Assembly (NCBI GenBank): GCA_029266835.1
Contig: JAQSWD010000065.1
Location: forward strand, 1 to 54,654
Source of the DNA: Steroidobacteraceae bacterium
GTDB taxonomy: Bacteria; Pseudomonadota; Gammaproteobacteria; Steroidobacterales; Steroidobacteraceae
DNA length: 54,654 nucleotides
Reading direction: 5' to 3'
Part shown: positions 45,133 through 54,654 of the stretch, piece after piece
Layout of the letters: every line of letters begins with the position of its first letter
How positions within the stretch are numbered: position 1 is the stretch's first letter
Notes under the pieces: generated by a model
What the model saw: only the letters and a program-made list of their open reading frames with translations
The model's database searches: none
Told to the model about the DNA's origin: nothing
Made by a program: the position numbers and the translations under genes

Positions 45133-45828
45133 ATGAAACGCCCCGGCAAAGACGATCCGAGCAGACCGCGCGAAGACGGTTACGAATACAAGCGCGACTT
45201 CTACCGCAGCGACAGCGTCGCGGAAGATTACGATTTCCATCGTTTCTCTTCGCCGGAACGGCAGAAGCGCAATGTGCGCAAATGGGCGGCGATCCGGAAA
45301 GCGCTGTCGCAGACCACTGGGGTGCGCACCATACTCGACCTGCCTTGCGGCACGGGACGCTTCACCGGCGCGCTGGCGCGGGAAGGGTTCGAGGTGGTGG
45401 GCAGCGACATCTCGCACGAAATGCTGAAGAAGGCCGCATCCATTCCGGATGGCAAACAAAAAGCCATCTACGGGTACCTGCAGGCCAACGCCGAACACCT
45501 GCCGCTGCGCACCGACTCGCTCGACTGCGTGGTGTGCATCCGGTTCATGATGCACGTGGATGCCGCCACGCGCGTACGCATGCTCAACGAATTCCGCCGT
45601 GTGTCCCGGCGCTGGGTGATCGTCGATTACCGGCACAAGTACACCTTCCGTTACGTACTCACGCACACCTTCGGCAAGTTGGGCCTGGGGCGCTCGCCAC
45701 TGGACCGCGTCTCACGCGAGGATCTCGAACAGGAGTTCCGCGACGCCGGTTTGAGCATCCGGAGTGTGATTCGCGTGTCGGCGCCGCTGCTGTCGGACAA
45801 ATGGGTGGTATTGGCCGAACGGGCCTGA
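45133..45828 (+). CDS. class I SAM-dependent methyltransferase
   Basis: 231 residues. The SAM-binding loop is ILDLPCGTGRFTGAL, followed by VVGSDISHEML (acidic end of strand 2), LQANAEHLPLRTDSLD and VVCIRFMMHV. The N-terminal about 50 residues are charged and include YEYKRDFYRSDSVAEDYDFHRF, as in UbiE/COQ5-like or lipid methyltransferases. The acceptor cannot be assigned. The ATG follows a TACAGT at 45120-45125 by 7 bases, which would make the transcript leaderless if that is the -10. The 283-bp spacer upstream shows no gene. Confidence 0.88.
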   Translation: MKRPGKDDPSRPREDGYEYKRDFYRSDSVAEDYDFHRFSSPERQKRNVRKWAAIRKALSQTTGVRTILDLPCGTGRFTGALAREGFEVVGSDISHEMLKKAASIPDGKQKAIYGYLQANAEHLPLRTDSLDCVVCIRFMMHVDAATRVRMLNEFRRVSRRWVIVDYRHKYTFRYVLTHTFGKLGLGRSPLDRVSREDLEQEFRDAGLSIRSVIRVSAPLLSDKWVVLAERA

Positions 45829-45864
45829 GGCCGGCTGTCCCCGGCGCGCGAGCGCCTGACGAGG

Positions 45865-45893
45865 TTGCCGGGGGACCCCGCCTGTCGGACAAT
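45865..45893 (+). promoter_or_regulatory. candidate promoter for tkt with a very short leader
   Basis: TTGCCG (45865-45870) and GACAAT (45888-45893) are 17 bases apart, each 4 of 6 to consensus. The tkt ATG comes 11 bases after the -10, leaving about 5 untranslated bases. No Shine-Dalgarno is visible before the ATG. Confidence 0.4.
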
Positions 45894-45904
45894 GCGCGCC
45901 CTTT

Positions 45905-47920
45905 ATGGATACCCCAGCAACCACCCCCACCCGCCGCGCCCTCGCCAACGCGATTCGCGCGCTCTCCATGGATGCCGTCCAGGCCGCGAACTCGGGACAT
46001 CCGGGCGCGCCCATGGGCATGGCCGATATTGCCGAGGTGCTGTGGCGCCAAGTGCTCAAGCACAACCCGGGCAATCCCAGGTGGTGGAATCGCGACCGCT
46101 TCGTGCTCTCGAACGGCCACGGTTCGATGCTGCTGTACTCGCTGCTGCATCTCACCGGGTATCCCGTAACCATCGATGAGCTGAAGAATTTCCGGCAGCT
46201 GGGTTCGCGCACCGCGGGACACCCCGAGCGCGACCTCGACATGGGCATCGAAACCACCACGGGCCCCCTGGGCCAGGGCTTCGCCAACGCCGTGGGCATG
46301 GCGCTGGCCGAGAAGCTGCTGGCGGTCGAATACAACAAGGACGGCCTCGCGCTCGTCGATCACCACACGTACTGCTTCGCCGGCGATGGCTGCCTCATGG
46401 AAGGCATCTCGCATGAAGCGGCGTCGCTCGCCGGCACGTTGAAGCTGGGCAAGCTCATCGTGTTCTACGACGACAACGGCATTTCCATCGATGGCAAGGT
46501 CATCGGCTGGTTCACCGACGACACGCCCAAGCGCTTCGAGGCCTACGGCTGGCACGTGGTGAGGAATGTCGACGGACATGACGCCGACGCGGTCGCGGGC
46601 GCCATCAAGAAGGCGCGCGGCCGGAAGGACCAGCCGACGCTGATCTGCTGCAAGACCATCATCGGTTGGGGCGCGCCGAACCGCCAGGGCACCAAGGCGG
46701 CCCACGGTGAGGCACTGGGTCCGGACGAAGTGGCCGCGGCCCGCAAGAACCTGGGCTGGGATTCGCCGCCTTTCGAGATTCCGCAGGACATCCGCGCGGC
46801 CTGGGATCACAAGGAAGCGGGCGCCGCCGCCGAAAAGAAGTGGAATCGCCTGTGGAAGCGCTACAAGCGTGAATTCGCCGCCGAAGCCGCACAGTTCGAA
46901 CGACGCATGAAGGGAGATCTGCCGGCCAACTGGGCCGAGATTTCGCAGCAGGTGCTGGCTGCCGGAGCCGCCGTGAACGCCCCGCAGGCCACCCGCGCCT
47001 CGTCGCAGACGGCGCTCAACGTGCTCGGGCCCTATCTACCCGAGCTCCTGGGCGGTTCCGCCGACCTCACGGGTTCGGTCAACACGCGTCGCAAGGATTC
47101 CATCGACCTCACCTGCGACGTGTTCCGCGCCAACTACGTGTTCTACGGCGTGCGCGAATTCGGCATGACGGCCATCATGAATGGTCTCACCGTGCATGGC
47201 GGTTTCCGTCCGTACGGCGGCACCTTCCTGGTGTTCTCCGATTACGCGCGCAACGCGGTGCGCGTCGCGGCCATCATGCATGCGCCGGTGCTGCTGGTTT
47301 ACACGCACGATTCCATCGGGCTCGGCGAAGACGGCCCGACGCACCAGCCCGTCGAGCATCTGTCCAGCCTGCGCGCCATGCCCAATCTGCACACCTGGCG
47401 TCCCTGTGACGCCGTGGAATCGGCGGAAGCCTGGATCGCGGGCCTCGAACGCAAGAACGGTCCGACCGCGCTGGTGTTCACCCGCCAGGCGCTGCCGCAG
47501 CAGCCGCGCACGCCCGAGCAGCTCATCGCCATGCGCAAGGGCGGCTATGTGCTCATCGACAGCAACGGTCCGCCCGAAGCCATCGTGATCGCCACGGGCT
47601 CCGAGGTCGGCATCGCCGCCACCGCGGTGAAGGAACTGCAGGCCGCGGGCAAGCGCGTGCGCCTGGTGTCCATGCCCTGCTGTGAGGCCTTCGATGCGCA
47701 GCCCGCGCCGTATCGCGAGAGCGTATTGCCCGCGTCGGTGACGCGCCGCCTTGCAATCGAGGCGGGCAGCACCCAGTCATGGTGGCGTTACGTGGGCAGC
47801 GCCGGGAAGGTAATGGGCATCGATACCTTCGGCGCCTCGGGCAAGGGCCCGGACCTGTTCAAGCATTTCGGCCTGACGGCTGCCGACGTGAAGACTCACG
47901 TCGAGCAGTTGTTGGCCTGA
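45905..47920 (+). CDS. tkt: transketolase
   Basis: 671 residues (E. coli 663). It moves two-carbon units between ketoses and aldoses with thiamine diphosphate in the pentose phosphate pathway. [20 protein letters not shown] is the ThDP/metal motif; [26 protein letters not shown] and the Pyr-domain segments [14 protein letters not shown] and [17 protein letters not shown] are all intact. It starts a run tkt-gapA-pgk on the plus strand; gapA follows 45 bp later. Confidence 0.97.
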   Translation: MDTPATTPTRRALANAIRALSMDAVQAANSGHPGAPMGMADIAEVLWRQVLKHNPGNPRWWNRDRFVLSNGHGSMLLYSLLHLTGYPVTIDELKNFRQLGSRTAGHPERDLDMGIETTTGPLGQGFANAVGMALAEKLLAVEYNKDGLALVDHHTYCFAGDGCLMEGISHEAASLAGTLKLGKLIVFYDDNGISIDGKVIGWFTDDTPKRFEAYGWHVVRNVDGHDADAVAGAIKKARGRKDQPTLICCKTIIGWGAPNRQGTKAAHGEALGPDEVAAARKNLGWDSPPFEIPQDIRAAWDHKEAGAAAEKKWNRLWKRYKREFAAEAAQFERRMKGDLPANWAEISQQVLAAGAAVNAPQATRASSQTALNVLGPYLPELLGGSADLTGSVNTRRKDSIDLTCDVFRANYVFYGVREFGMTAIMNGLTVHGGFRPYGGTFLVFSDYARNAVRVAAIMHAPVLLVYTHDSIGLGEDGPTHQPVEHLSSLRAMPNLHTWRPCDAVESAEAWIAGLERKNGPTALVFTRQALPQQPRTPEQLIAMRKGGYVLIDSNGPPEAIVIATGSEVGIAATAVKELQAAGKRVRLVSMPCCEAFDAQPAPYRESVLPASVTRRLAIEAGSTQSWWRYVGSAGKVMGIDTFGASGKGPDLFKHFGLTAADVKTHVEQLLA

Positions 47921-47965
47921 CAGTCGTTTTTCAGTAGCTAGACAACCGCAAGGGGATTGGGACAG

Positions 47966-48875
47966 ATGGCCATCAAAGTAGGTATCAACGGTTACGGACG
48001 TATCGGCCGCAACATCCTGCGCGCTCTCTATGAGTCGAAGCGCACCAACGAAATCCAGATCGTCGCGGTCAACGACCTCGGCGACGCGCAGACCAATGCG
48101 CACCTGACGCAGTACGACACTGCGCACGGCAAATTCCCCGGCACCGTCGGCGTGGAAGGCGATTCGATCGTCGTCAACGGCGACAAGATCAAGGTGTTCG
48201 CGCAGCGCGACCCGTCGAAGATCGACTGGGCCTCGGTGGGCGCCGAGTACGTGTTCGAGTCGACGGGCTTCTTCACGACCAAGGCGGATGCGGGCAAGCA
48301 CCTGGCTGGCGGCGCGAAAAAGGTCATCATCTCCGCCCCGGGCGGCAAGGATGTGGACGCGACGGTCGTGTACGGCGTGAACCACAACGTGCTCAAGAAA
48401 GAGCACACCGTGATCTCGAACGCTTCGTGCACCACCAACTGCCTGGCGCCGTTGGCCAAAGTGCTGAACGACAAGATCGGCATCGTGAACGGCTTGATGA
48501 CGACGATTCACGCGTACACCAATGACCAGCGCCTGACCGACGTCTATCACGAGGACATCCGTCGCGCGCGTTCCGCCACGATGAGCATGATCCCGGCGAA
48601 GGTCGTTCGTGGCCAAGCGCGCCACGACCGTCGAAGAGATCAACAAGGTCATCAAGGAGGCCGCCGAAGGCGCCATGAAGGGCGTGCTGGCGTATACCGA
48701 GAAGCAGCTGGTCTCAATCGACTACAACCATGACCCGGCTTCGTCCACCTACGACGCCACCATGACGCGCGTCAGCGAAGGCACGCTGGTCAAGGTCTGC
48801 TCGTGGTACGACAACGAGTGGGGCTTCTCCAACCGCATGCTCGACACCACGATCGCCTGGTCCAAAGCGTCCTGA
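47966..48875 (+). pseudogene. gapA: glyceraldehyde-3-phosphate dehydrogenase, broken by internal deletion and frame change
   Basis: The first 212 residues ([15 protein letters not shown], catalytic Cys155 in [33 protein letters not shown]) and the last part ([14 protein letters not shown] to [13 protein letters not shown]) are both well conserved but in different frames, meeting at 48601-48603. About 35 residues that normally run from TGAA to VVDL, including the phosphate-site loop and a core strand, are missing; the span is about 100-107 bases short of an intact gene. As it stands the enzyme could not fold or work. The flanking tkt and pgk are intact, so an assembly error is quite possible. 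Confidence 0.85.
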
Positions 48876-48883
48876 GCCGCGAC

Positions 48884-50059
48884 ATGAACGTGTTGCGCAT
48901 GGCGGACCAGGATCTTCGTGGCAAGCGGGTCCTGATCCGCGAAGATCTGAACGTTCCGGTGGATGACGGCAAGGTCACCAGCGACGCGCGCATCCGCGCG
49001 TCGCTGCCCACCATCAAGCTGGCGATGGAGAAGGGCGCGAAAGTGTTCCTCACCTCGCACCTGGGCCGTCCGGAAGAGGGCGTGTACGCGGACGAGTTTT
49101 CGCTCGCCCCCGTGGCCACGCGGCTTTCGGAGCTGCTCGGGAAGAACGTGCCCCTCAAGAAGGACTGGCTGACCGGCGTCGATACCGAGCCGGGCACCGC
49201 GGTGCTTCTCGAAAACGTGCGCTTCAACAAGGGCGAGAAGAAGGACAAGGAGGATCTCGCCAGGCAGATGGCGTCGCTGTGCGACGTCTTCGTCATGGAC
49301 GCGTTCGGCACGGCGCATCGCGCCGAGGCGTCGACCCATGGCGTGGGCAAGTTCGCCAAGGTGGCCTGCGCGGGCCCGCTGCTCGTGGGCGAACTCGAGG
49401 CGCTCGAGCGCGCGCTGGCCAAGCCGGCACGTCCGATGGTGGCCATAGTTGCCGGCAGCAAGGTCTCGACCAAGCTGACCGTGCTCGAGTCGCTGCTGGG
49501 CAAGGTGGACAAGCTCATCGTCGGCGGCGGCATCGCGAATACTTTCCTGGCGGCCACCGGCGTCAATGTCGGCAAATCGCTGCAGGAAGCCGAGATGCAC
49601 GACATGGCTCGCAAGCTCCTGGAGCAGGCGAAGGCGCGCGGCGCGGAAATCCCGTTGCCCACCGACGTGGTGGTGGCCAAGGAATTCGCGGCGACGGCGC
49701 ATGCCGACGTGCGAAGCATCCATGACGTGCGGCCCGACGAGATGATCCTGGACATCGGTCCCGATACGGCCGAGCACCTGGCGAAAGTCCTGCAGACCGC
49801 GGGCACCATCGTCTGGAACGGGCCGGTCGGCGTGTTCGAGTTCGACCAGTTCGGCGAGGGCACCAAGGCCATTGCACAAGCCATCGCCAAGTCGTCGGCG
49901 TTCTCGCTGGCGGGCGGCGGTGACACGCTGGCGGCCATAGAGAAGTACGGCGTCGAAGAAGGCATCTCGTACATCTCTACCGGCGGCGGCGCCTTCCTCG
50001 AGTTCGTCGAGGGAAAGACGTTGCCGGCAGTGGCGATGCTGGAGTCGCGCGCGAAGTAA
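48884..50059 (+). CDS. pgk: phosphoglycerate kinase
   Basis: 391 residues, normal length. It makes ATP and 3-phosphoglycerate from 1,3-bisphosphoglycerate in glycolysis. [11 protein letters not shown] and TSHLGRP at the N-terminus bind the substrate, FNKGEKK follows ENVR, and the nucleotide-binding C-terminal half has [18 protein letters not shown] and [11 protein letters not shown]. It starts 8 bp after the gapA stop. A strong bidirectional terminator follows. An alternative start, MADQDL, lies five codons downstream. Confidence 0.97.
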   Translation: MNVLRMADQDLRGKRVLIREDLNVPVDDGKVTSDARIRASLPTIKLAMEKGAKVFLTSHLGRPEEGVYADEFSLAPVATRLSELLGKNVPLKKDWLTGVDTEPGTAVLLENVRFNKGEKKDKEDLARQMASLCDVFVMDAFGTAHRAEASTHGVGKFAKVACAGPLLVGELEALERALAKPARPMVAIVAGSKVSTKLTVLESLLGKVDKLIVGGGIANTFLAATGVNVGKSLQEAEMHDMARKLLEQAKARGAEIPLPTDVVVAKEFAATAHADVRSIHDVRPDEMILDIGPDTAEHLAKVLQTAGTIVWNGPVGVFEFDQFGEGTKAIAQAIAKSSAFSLAGGGDTLAAIEKYGVEEGISYISTGGGAFLEFVEGKTLPAVAMLESRAK

Positions 50060-50083
50060 ATGGGGACATTCCTCGTTTCCTAG

Positions 50084-50120
50084 AAAAAGGGGACGCGCCT
50101 GATCCAGGCGCGTCCCCTTT
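50084..50120. terminator. bidirectional intrinsic terminator between pgk and the thioesterase gene
   Basis: Arms 50086-50101 and 50105-50120 form a perfect 16-bp stem around a 3-base loop, with A-run on the left and T-run on the right, so it can stop transcripts from both convergent genes. Confidence 0.92.
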
Positions 50121-50194
50121 GATCATGAATGCCGGAATCTTCCTCTAACTAGCCGGCGCCCGCGCGTCCCCTGGCGTGGGGCCACCGGCCCGCC

Positions 50195-50647
50195 TCAGCG
50201 GCCGATGCTCGGCCTCAGCGCGCGGAAGCCCTCGATCTTCGGCAGCGCTTCCATCGCCTTCTTCAGCGCTTCGGGCGGCGCGATCAGCTTGCGCTGATTC
50301 AGATCCAGCCATCCGCCCGTCGATGTGACGACCGCGCACTTCCGTCCGTCGTGATGCGTGAACTCGTTGCGGATCGTGAAGCGGCTGGCATCGGGCGCGA
50401 GCGCGGCCAGCGCGAAGTCGACGCGAATCTCCTGCAGCAGCTGCACCTCTCGGAAGTATTCGATCTCGTCCTTCATGACCACCGGGCCGATCCGCATGCG
50501 CAGCATGTCGTCGGCGGTGAAGCCGTTCTCCGCGAAGTACATCATGCGCACATCGGCGGCACGGTCCAGGTACGCCGTGTTCGCCATGTGCGAGTTGTAA
50601 TCCATGTCACGCCAGGTGGCGTAAAGGACCTTCTCGAACCGTTCCAT
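50195..50647 (-). CDS. acyl-CoA thioesterase, 4HBT-type hotdog fold
   Basis: 150 residues with the hotdog signature: YATWRDMDYNSHMANTAYLD, where the Asp and following Asn-x-His match the active-site stretch of 4-hydroxybenzoyl-CoA thioesterases, and then VQLLQEIRVDFALAALAPDA. Such enzymes hydrolyse short or aromatic acyl-CoA; the substrate is not predictable. Downstream of the NIPSNAP gene on the same strand (12 bp), so probably cotranscribed. Begins at ATG 50647. Confidence 0.88.
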   Translation of the reverse strand: MERFEKVLYATWRDMDYNSHMANTAYLDRAADVRMMYFAENGFTADDMLRMRIGPVVMKDEIEYFREVQLLQEIRVDFALAALAPDASRFTIRNEFTHHDGRKCAVVTSTGGWLDLNQRKLIAPPEALKKAMEALPKIEGFRALRPSIGR

Positions 50648-50659
50648 TCGATCCGCTGC

Positions 50660-51091
50660 CTATCTAATGGGCGAGTAGTCGGTGGCGTCCATGAACACCG
50701 ACTCGATCCGGTCGATGATCTTGCCGTCCTTCTGGGAATCCTCCGCGACCTTCTTCCATTCCGGGTCGGCGACGAACGCCGCCCAATTGGCCTTGGCCTG
50801 CTCGCGGCTGGCGTGCGAGATGATGTAGATCAGCGTGTTCTCGTGTCCCGGATTGTCCTGCGGCACCCAGTACCCGACATTGGTCATGCCATGCTTTTCG
50901 AAGATGCGCCGGGTGTGGTCGCGGAAGCGCGTCTGCAGGGCTTCCAGCCTTCCCGGCAGGGTGTAATACGTTCGCATTTCGAACACGCGCGCCGGCTTGG
51001 CGTCGGCGGCCTGCAACTCCCCGGAAACGAACCATGCGCCGGCGCCCAGAATGAGCCCGACCGCCAGAAAAGCCCACGATTTACTTGCCAT
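50660..51091 (-). CDS. exported NIPSNAP family protein
   Basis: 143 residues. An N-terminal hydrophobic segment (WAFLAVGLILGAGAWFVSG) is a signal peptide or anchor, and the remainder is a single ferredoxin-like dimeric alpha-beta barrel: VFEMRTYYTLPGRLEALQTR then WVPQDNPGHENTLIYIISHA and AFVADPEWKKVAEDSQ, typical of NIPSNAP. The biochemical role of bacterial members is unknown. First gene of a pair with the thioesterase. Confidence 0.87.
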   Translation of the reverse strand: MASKSWAFLAVGLILGAGAWFVSGELQAADAKPARVFEMRTYYTLPGRLEALQTRFRDHTRRIFEKHGMTNVGYWVPQDNPGHENTLIYIISHASREQAKANWAAFVADPEWKKVAEDSQKDGKIIDRIESVFMDATDYSPIR

Positions 51092-51170
51092 TCGACTATC
51101 CCCTTCGATTTGAAATTACGACTTTGATTATGCGCCACACGGCGTTTTCGCATGGCAGAATGCGAGTCCC

Positions 51171-52619
51171 ATGCCAGAACGCCAGATGCACTCCCGCACC
51201 AAGATCGTCGCGACCTTGGGCCCCTCCACCGATTCCATCGAAGTATTGACCGAAATGGTCCGCGCCGGCCTCGACGTCGCGCGCGTCAACTTCTCACACG
51301 GCAAACACGAGGAACACGGTCGCCGCATCGACCTCGTGCACGAGGCCGCGCGCAGGGCCGGCCGTTACGTCGGCATCCTTGCCGACCTGGGTGGACCCAA
51401 GATCCGCATCGAAAGTTTCACCAACAAGAAAGTCGACCTCAAGGACGGTCAGGCTTTCGCGCTCGACACCGCGCACGACATCAACGCCGGCGATGAGACC
51501 GTCGTGGGTTGCGCGTACAAGGATCTGCCCAAGGACGTGAAGCCGGGCAACATCCTGTTGCTCAACGATGGGTTGATCACGCTGGAAGTCACCAAGGTCT
51601 CGGGCACGCGCATCGACACGAAGGTGATTGCGGGCGGCGAGCTCTCGAATCGCAAGGGCGTGAACCTCAAGGGTGGCGGCATTTCCGCGCCCGCGCTCTC
51701 CGACAAGGACCGCGAGGACATCAAGTTCGCCTGCGGCAAGGGCGCCGACTACGTCGCGGTTTCATTCGCACGTGATGCCGCGGACATGAATCTGGCGCGC
51801 CAGCTGGTGCGCGACGCCGGCGGTCATGCGCATCTCTGCGCCAAGATCGAGCGACACGAGGCCATCCGCAATCTCATCGAGATCATCGATGCCTCCGACG
51901 CCCTGATGGTCGCGCGCGGCGACCTCGCGGTGGAGATGGGTTACGCCGAGATCACCGGCCTGCAGAAAACCATCATTCACGAGTCACGCACGCGCAACAA
52001 GGTCGTGATCACGGCCACGCAGATGATGGAGTCCATGATCTCCGCGCCGGTGCCGACGCGCGCCGAAGTTTCCGACGTCGCCAACGCGGTGATGGACGGA
52101 ACGGATGCGGTGATGCTTTCGGCCGAAAGCGCCGTGGGCAAGTATCCCGTGAAGGCCGTGCAAGCCATGGAAGAGGTCATCACCGCGGCCGAGAAATATC
52201 AGCTCAAGCACAACCGCATCCGCCATCGCGTCGAAGGCATCGTGGACCGAACCGAAGAAGCGATCGCGATGGCGGTGATGTACACCGCAAACCACATGAA
52301 GGTGCGCGCCATCGTCGCGCTCACCGAGTCCGGCACCACGCCGCTGTGGATGTCGCGCTCGCGTTCCGACATTCCGATCTACGCGTTCACGCGACACGAG
52401 TCGACGCGCCGGCGCGTGACCCTGTACCGCGGCGTCTATCCAGTGCCCTTCGACATCCCCGAAGTGCGCACCGCCGAGCTGTTCAAGGCCATCCTCACGC
52501 TCATGCTGCAGCTCGAGCTGGTGGACAAGGGTGAAATGGTCATCGTCACCAAGGGCGAGCTCACCGGCATTACCGGTGGCACCAACGCGCTGACCATCCT
52601 GCGCGTTCCGAAGGACTGA
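51171..52619 (+). CDS. pyk: pyruvate kinase
   Basis: 482 residues. It forms ATP and pyruvate from phosphoenolpyruvate. Motifs: RTKIVATLGPST at the N-terminus, ARVNFSHG, CAKIERHEAI with the catalytic Lys, VARGDLAVEMG for metal binding, and TATQMMESMISAPVPTRAEV. The C-terminal allosteric domain ends at GGTNALTILRVPKD. The enzyme has the length of the ungapped type II form. The gene is separated from pgk by two minus-strand genes and starts a transcript that continues, 7 bp later, into the penicillin acylase gene. Confidence 0.96.
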   Translation: MPERQMHSRTKIVATLGPSTDSIEVLTEMVRAGLDVARVNFSHGKHEEHGRRIDLVHEAARRAGRYVGILADLGGPKIRIESFTNKKVDLKDGQAFALDTAHDINAGDETVVGCAYKDLPKDVKPGNILLLNDGLITLEVTKVSGTRIDTKVIAGGELSNRKGVNLKGGGISAPALSDKDREDIKFACGKGADYVAVSFARDAADMNLARQLVRDAGGHAHLCAKIERHEAIRNLIEIIDASDALMVARGDLAVEMGYAEITGLQKTIIHESRTRNKVVITATQMMESMISAPVPTRAEVSDVANAVMDGTDAVMLSAESAVGKYPVKAVQAMEEVITAAEKYQLKHNRIRHRVEGIVDRTEEAIAMAVMYTANHMKVRAIVALTESGTTPLWMSRSRSDIPIYAFTRHESTRRRVTLYRGVYPVPFDIPEVRTAELFKAILTLMLQLELVDKGEMVIVTKGELTGITGGTNALTILRVPKD

Positions 52620-52626
52620 GAACGCG

Positions 52627-54654
52627 ATGAGGTGGCTGCGCTGGCTGCGATGGACGTTGCTCGTCGTCGCAGTCTTCGCGGTCCTGGCGTTCGGTGCGGC
52701 CTGGTGGGCCATGCGCCAGAGCCTGCCGATGATCGAAGGCACCGTGGCCGCCGCCATCGGCGCCGAAGCCACCATCGAGCGCGACGCGCGCGGCATCCCC
52801 GTCATCAGTGCCACTTCCCGCGCCGACCTGGCCTTCGCCACCGGCTTCGCGCATGGGCAGGACCGCTTCTTCCAGATGGATCTCTCGCGGCGCCTGGCCG
52901 CCGGCGAATTGTCGGAGCTGTTCGGCGAAGTCGCGCTCAGGACAGACCGGCAGAAGCGCCGCTTCGGGTTCCGCGCAGTGGCGCGACGCGTGATGGAAGC
53001 AACGCCGGCATCCGACCGCGCCATCGTCGATGCCTATGCGCGTGGCGTGAATGCCGGCATGGCCAGCCTGAAAGCGAAACCCTGGGAATACCTGTTGCTG
53101 CGCGCCGAACCGCGTCAGTGGCTGCCGGAAGACTCGGTGCTGGTGGTTCACTCGATGTGGTGGCAGTTGCAGTGGGGCGTGCTGCGTGAGGAAATCGACC
53201 GGCGGCGCCTCGAGCGCGCGCTGAACGCATCGGGCGACGCGCAGGCCGCGCATGCGCTGATCACGTTCGTGTACGCCGGCCACACAGACTGGGATACGCC
53301 TAACTACGGCAAGGAGGCGCGTTGCGTGCAGGCATCCTGCACCGAGTCCGCGCGCGTGCTCACGCAGCCGTTCCCGGCCAGAACAGCGTTCGCCGGCCCC
53401 ATGGAGGTCGCCGCGGACGAAGCGCGCAAGCCTGGCAGCAACAGCTGGGCCGTGGCCGGCACACACACGCGTTCAGGCGTGGCGCTTATCGCCAACGACA
53501 TGCACCTCGACCTGGGTGTTCCGGCGGTCTGGTATCCGGCGCGCCTGCGTGTCACTGGCGCCGATGATCTCGATATCACCGGCGTGACCTTGCCCGGCAC
53601 TCCCGCCGTGGCGGCGGGATCCAATGGCCAGATCGCCTGGGGTTTCACCAACAGTTATGGCGATTTCTCCGACGCGCGCTGGGGTCCCTGCGCCAGCGAC
53701 GAGTACGTCGCGCGTATCGAACGCTTCAAGGTGAAAGGCGCCGACGAAGTACAGGTCACCTATCAGGATCTGAAGGGCAGCGGTGCCTCGGATGGCGTCG
53801 TTCTCGACGGTGAGGACTTCTCCGACGATGTGAAAACCGGCGAGTGCCTGCAAGCGGCGTGGCTCGCGGCGAAACCCGAGGCCACCAACTTCGGGCTGCT
53901 GGCGCTGGAGCGCGTGCGCAATCTCGACGATGCGCTGACGCTGGCGCCGGCCGTGGGCATCCCCGGGCAGAACTTGGTGGTGGGCGACGCCAGCGGGCGC
54001 ATCGCCTGGACGCTGCTGGGGCGAGTGCCGCGCGGCACCGGGCCGGACCGGTTGTTCGGAACGGTGGAATTTCGCGATGCCAACGATCATCCGCGCATCT
54101 CCGATCCGCCCGTCGGCCGGCTCTGGACCGCGAACCAGCGCGTGGTGGCAGGCGAACTCGAAGCGGTGATGGGCGATGACGAAGCCGAGGTGGGCGCCGG
54201 TGGCTACGACATCGGTGCGCGGGCGCGACAGATACGCGATGGCCTGCTGAGCCTGACCAGGCCGGCTACCGAAGCGGACATGCTGGCCATCCAGCTGGAT
54301 GCGCGCGCGCTGTTCCTGGCGCGCTGGCGCAACCTGCTGCTGTCGCTGCTGGACGAAGAGGCCATGCACGAACAGCCGCGGCGTCGCGAGTTTCGCGGCC
54401 TGGTCAGCGACTGGAAGGCCGAGGCCGTGCCCGATGCCGTGGGTTACCGGCTGGTGCGTGCTTTCCGCGCCAATGTATTGAACGCGCTGTGGCGGTCGCT
54501 GAGCACGGGTTTGTTAGGCGACGATTTCGAGGGGCGGCGTCCCGCGCAGTTCGAGGCGGCGGGCTACAGGTTGATCAGCGAGCGTCCGGGAAATATCGCG
54601 CCTCCGGGCTTGTCGACTGACAAACCACTTGCCGGCGGGCAGGGAAACGACCGC
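52627..54654 (+). CDS. penicillin acylase family (S45 N-terminal nucleophile) hydrolase, C-terminus cut by window edge
   Basis: 676 codons visible and still open at the right edge. An N-terminal hydrophobic segment (TLLVVAVFAVLAFGAAWW) directs it to the envelope. The alpha-chain region has RDARGIPVISA and FATGFAHGQDRFFQMDLSRR. The autocleavage site is GSNSW with Ser273 as predicted new N-terminal nucleophile, followed by GVPAVWYP of the beta chain. Family members cleave penicillins, N-acyl-homoserine lactones or other N-acyl compounds; the substrate cannot be chosen. It starts 7 bp after pyk, with which it may be cotranscribed. Confidence 0.92.
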   Translation, partial: MRWLRWLRWTLLVVAVFAVLAFGAAWWAMRQSLPMIEGTVAAAIGAEATIERDARGIPVISATSRADLAFATGFAHGQDRFFQMDLSRRLAAGELSELFGEVALRTDRQKRRFGFRAVARRVMEATPASDRAIVDAYARGVNAGMASLKAKPWEYLLLRAEPRQWLPEDSVLVVHSMWWQLQWGVLREEIDRRRLERALNASGDAQAAHALITFVYAGHTDWDTPNYGKEARCVQASCTESARVLTQPFPARTAFAGPMEVAADEARKPGSNSWAVAGTHTRSGVALIANDMHLDLGVPAVWYPARLRVTGADDLDITGVTLPGTPAVAAGSNGQIAWGFTNSYGDFSDARWGPCASDEYVARIERFKVKGADEVQVTYQDLKGSGASDGVVLDGEDFSDDVKTGECLQAAWLAAKPEATNFGLLALERVRNLDDALTLAPAVGIPGQNLVVGDASGRIAWTLLGRVPRGTGPDRLFGTVEFRDANDHPRISDPPVGRLWTANQRVVAGELEAVMGDDEAEVGAGGYDIGARARQIRDGLLSLTRPATEADMLAIQLDARALFLARWRNLLLSLLDEEAMHEQPRRREFRGLVSDWKAEAVPDAVGYRLVRAFRANVLNALWRSLSTGLLGDDFEGRRPAQFEAAGYRLISERPGNIAPPGLSTDKPLAGGQGNDR

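Overview
The window is high-GC bacterial chromosome with an outer-membrane, Gram-negative gene set: a lipopolysaccharide inner-core cluster (WaaA, KdkA, heptosyltransferase), a TolC channel, Mpl for meso-DAP peptidoglycan recycling, GlnE, and a tkt-gapA-pgk-pyk block. The order pcm-rhodanese-tolC facing waaA, a PPi-dependent phosphofructokinase and a proton-pumping pyrophosphatase suggest a gammaproteobacterium near Xanthomonadales or Steroidobacteraceae. That placement is inference; no rRNA gene is present to confirm it. I saw no tRNA, rRNA, transposase, phage gene or CRISPR array. No gene-free stretch is longer than 300 bases.

Layout. 1-8.2 kb is a carbohydrate-type locus: a cupin_8 protein cut by the left edge, two tandem sialate O-acetylesterases, a soluble hybrid histidine kinase and an exported Gfo/Idh/MocA oxidoreductase. 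8.4-10.1 kb holds a LysE exporter and an AlkD-like protein. 10.1-14.0 kb is a minus-strand row of lipoprotein, Anbu proteasome-like peptidase, two-lobed aspartic protease and a second cupin_8 protein. 14.0-17.6 kb has glnE, a zinc-finger protein and a small exported protein. 17.6-24.9 kb is the envelope region: a broken M24 peptidase, DUF6165, a GT9 heptosyltransferase, kdkA, waaA, tolC, a rhodanese and a Pcm-like methyltransferase. 25-31 kb is mixed: a GGDEF/EAL protein, GFA, VOC, a GAF-Fis regulator, DoxX and msrB.

31-38.5 kb contains the pyrophosphate-linked genes hppA and pfp, with a large propeller lipoprotein between them, and then adk carrying a histone-like basic tail. 38.5-45 kb has rnd, mpl, a LON-substrate-domain protein, a CPBP protease, a TraB/GumN protein and cpdA. 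45-54.6 kb has a methyltransferase, tkt, gapA, pgk, two small minus-strand genes, pyk and a penicillin acylase cut by the right edge.

Most notable observations: (1) a perfect 31-bp inverted repeat gives two convergent proteins the same C-terminus; (2) gapA and an M24 peptidase each lack an internal segment and change frame at the gap, which is either real decay or an assembly fault; (3) adenylate kinase has a roughly 73-residue Lys/Arg tail; (4) Anbu is found with a two-lobed aspartic protease, a cupin and a beta-helix lipoprotein instead of its usual partners; (5) residue 460 of HppA is Lys, which predicts K+ independence. No wholly new system is proven here; the Anbu neighbourhood is the best candidate for one.
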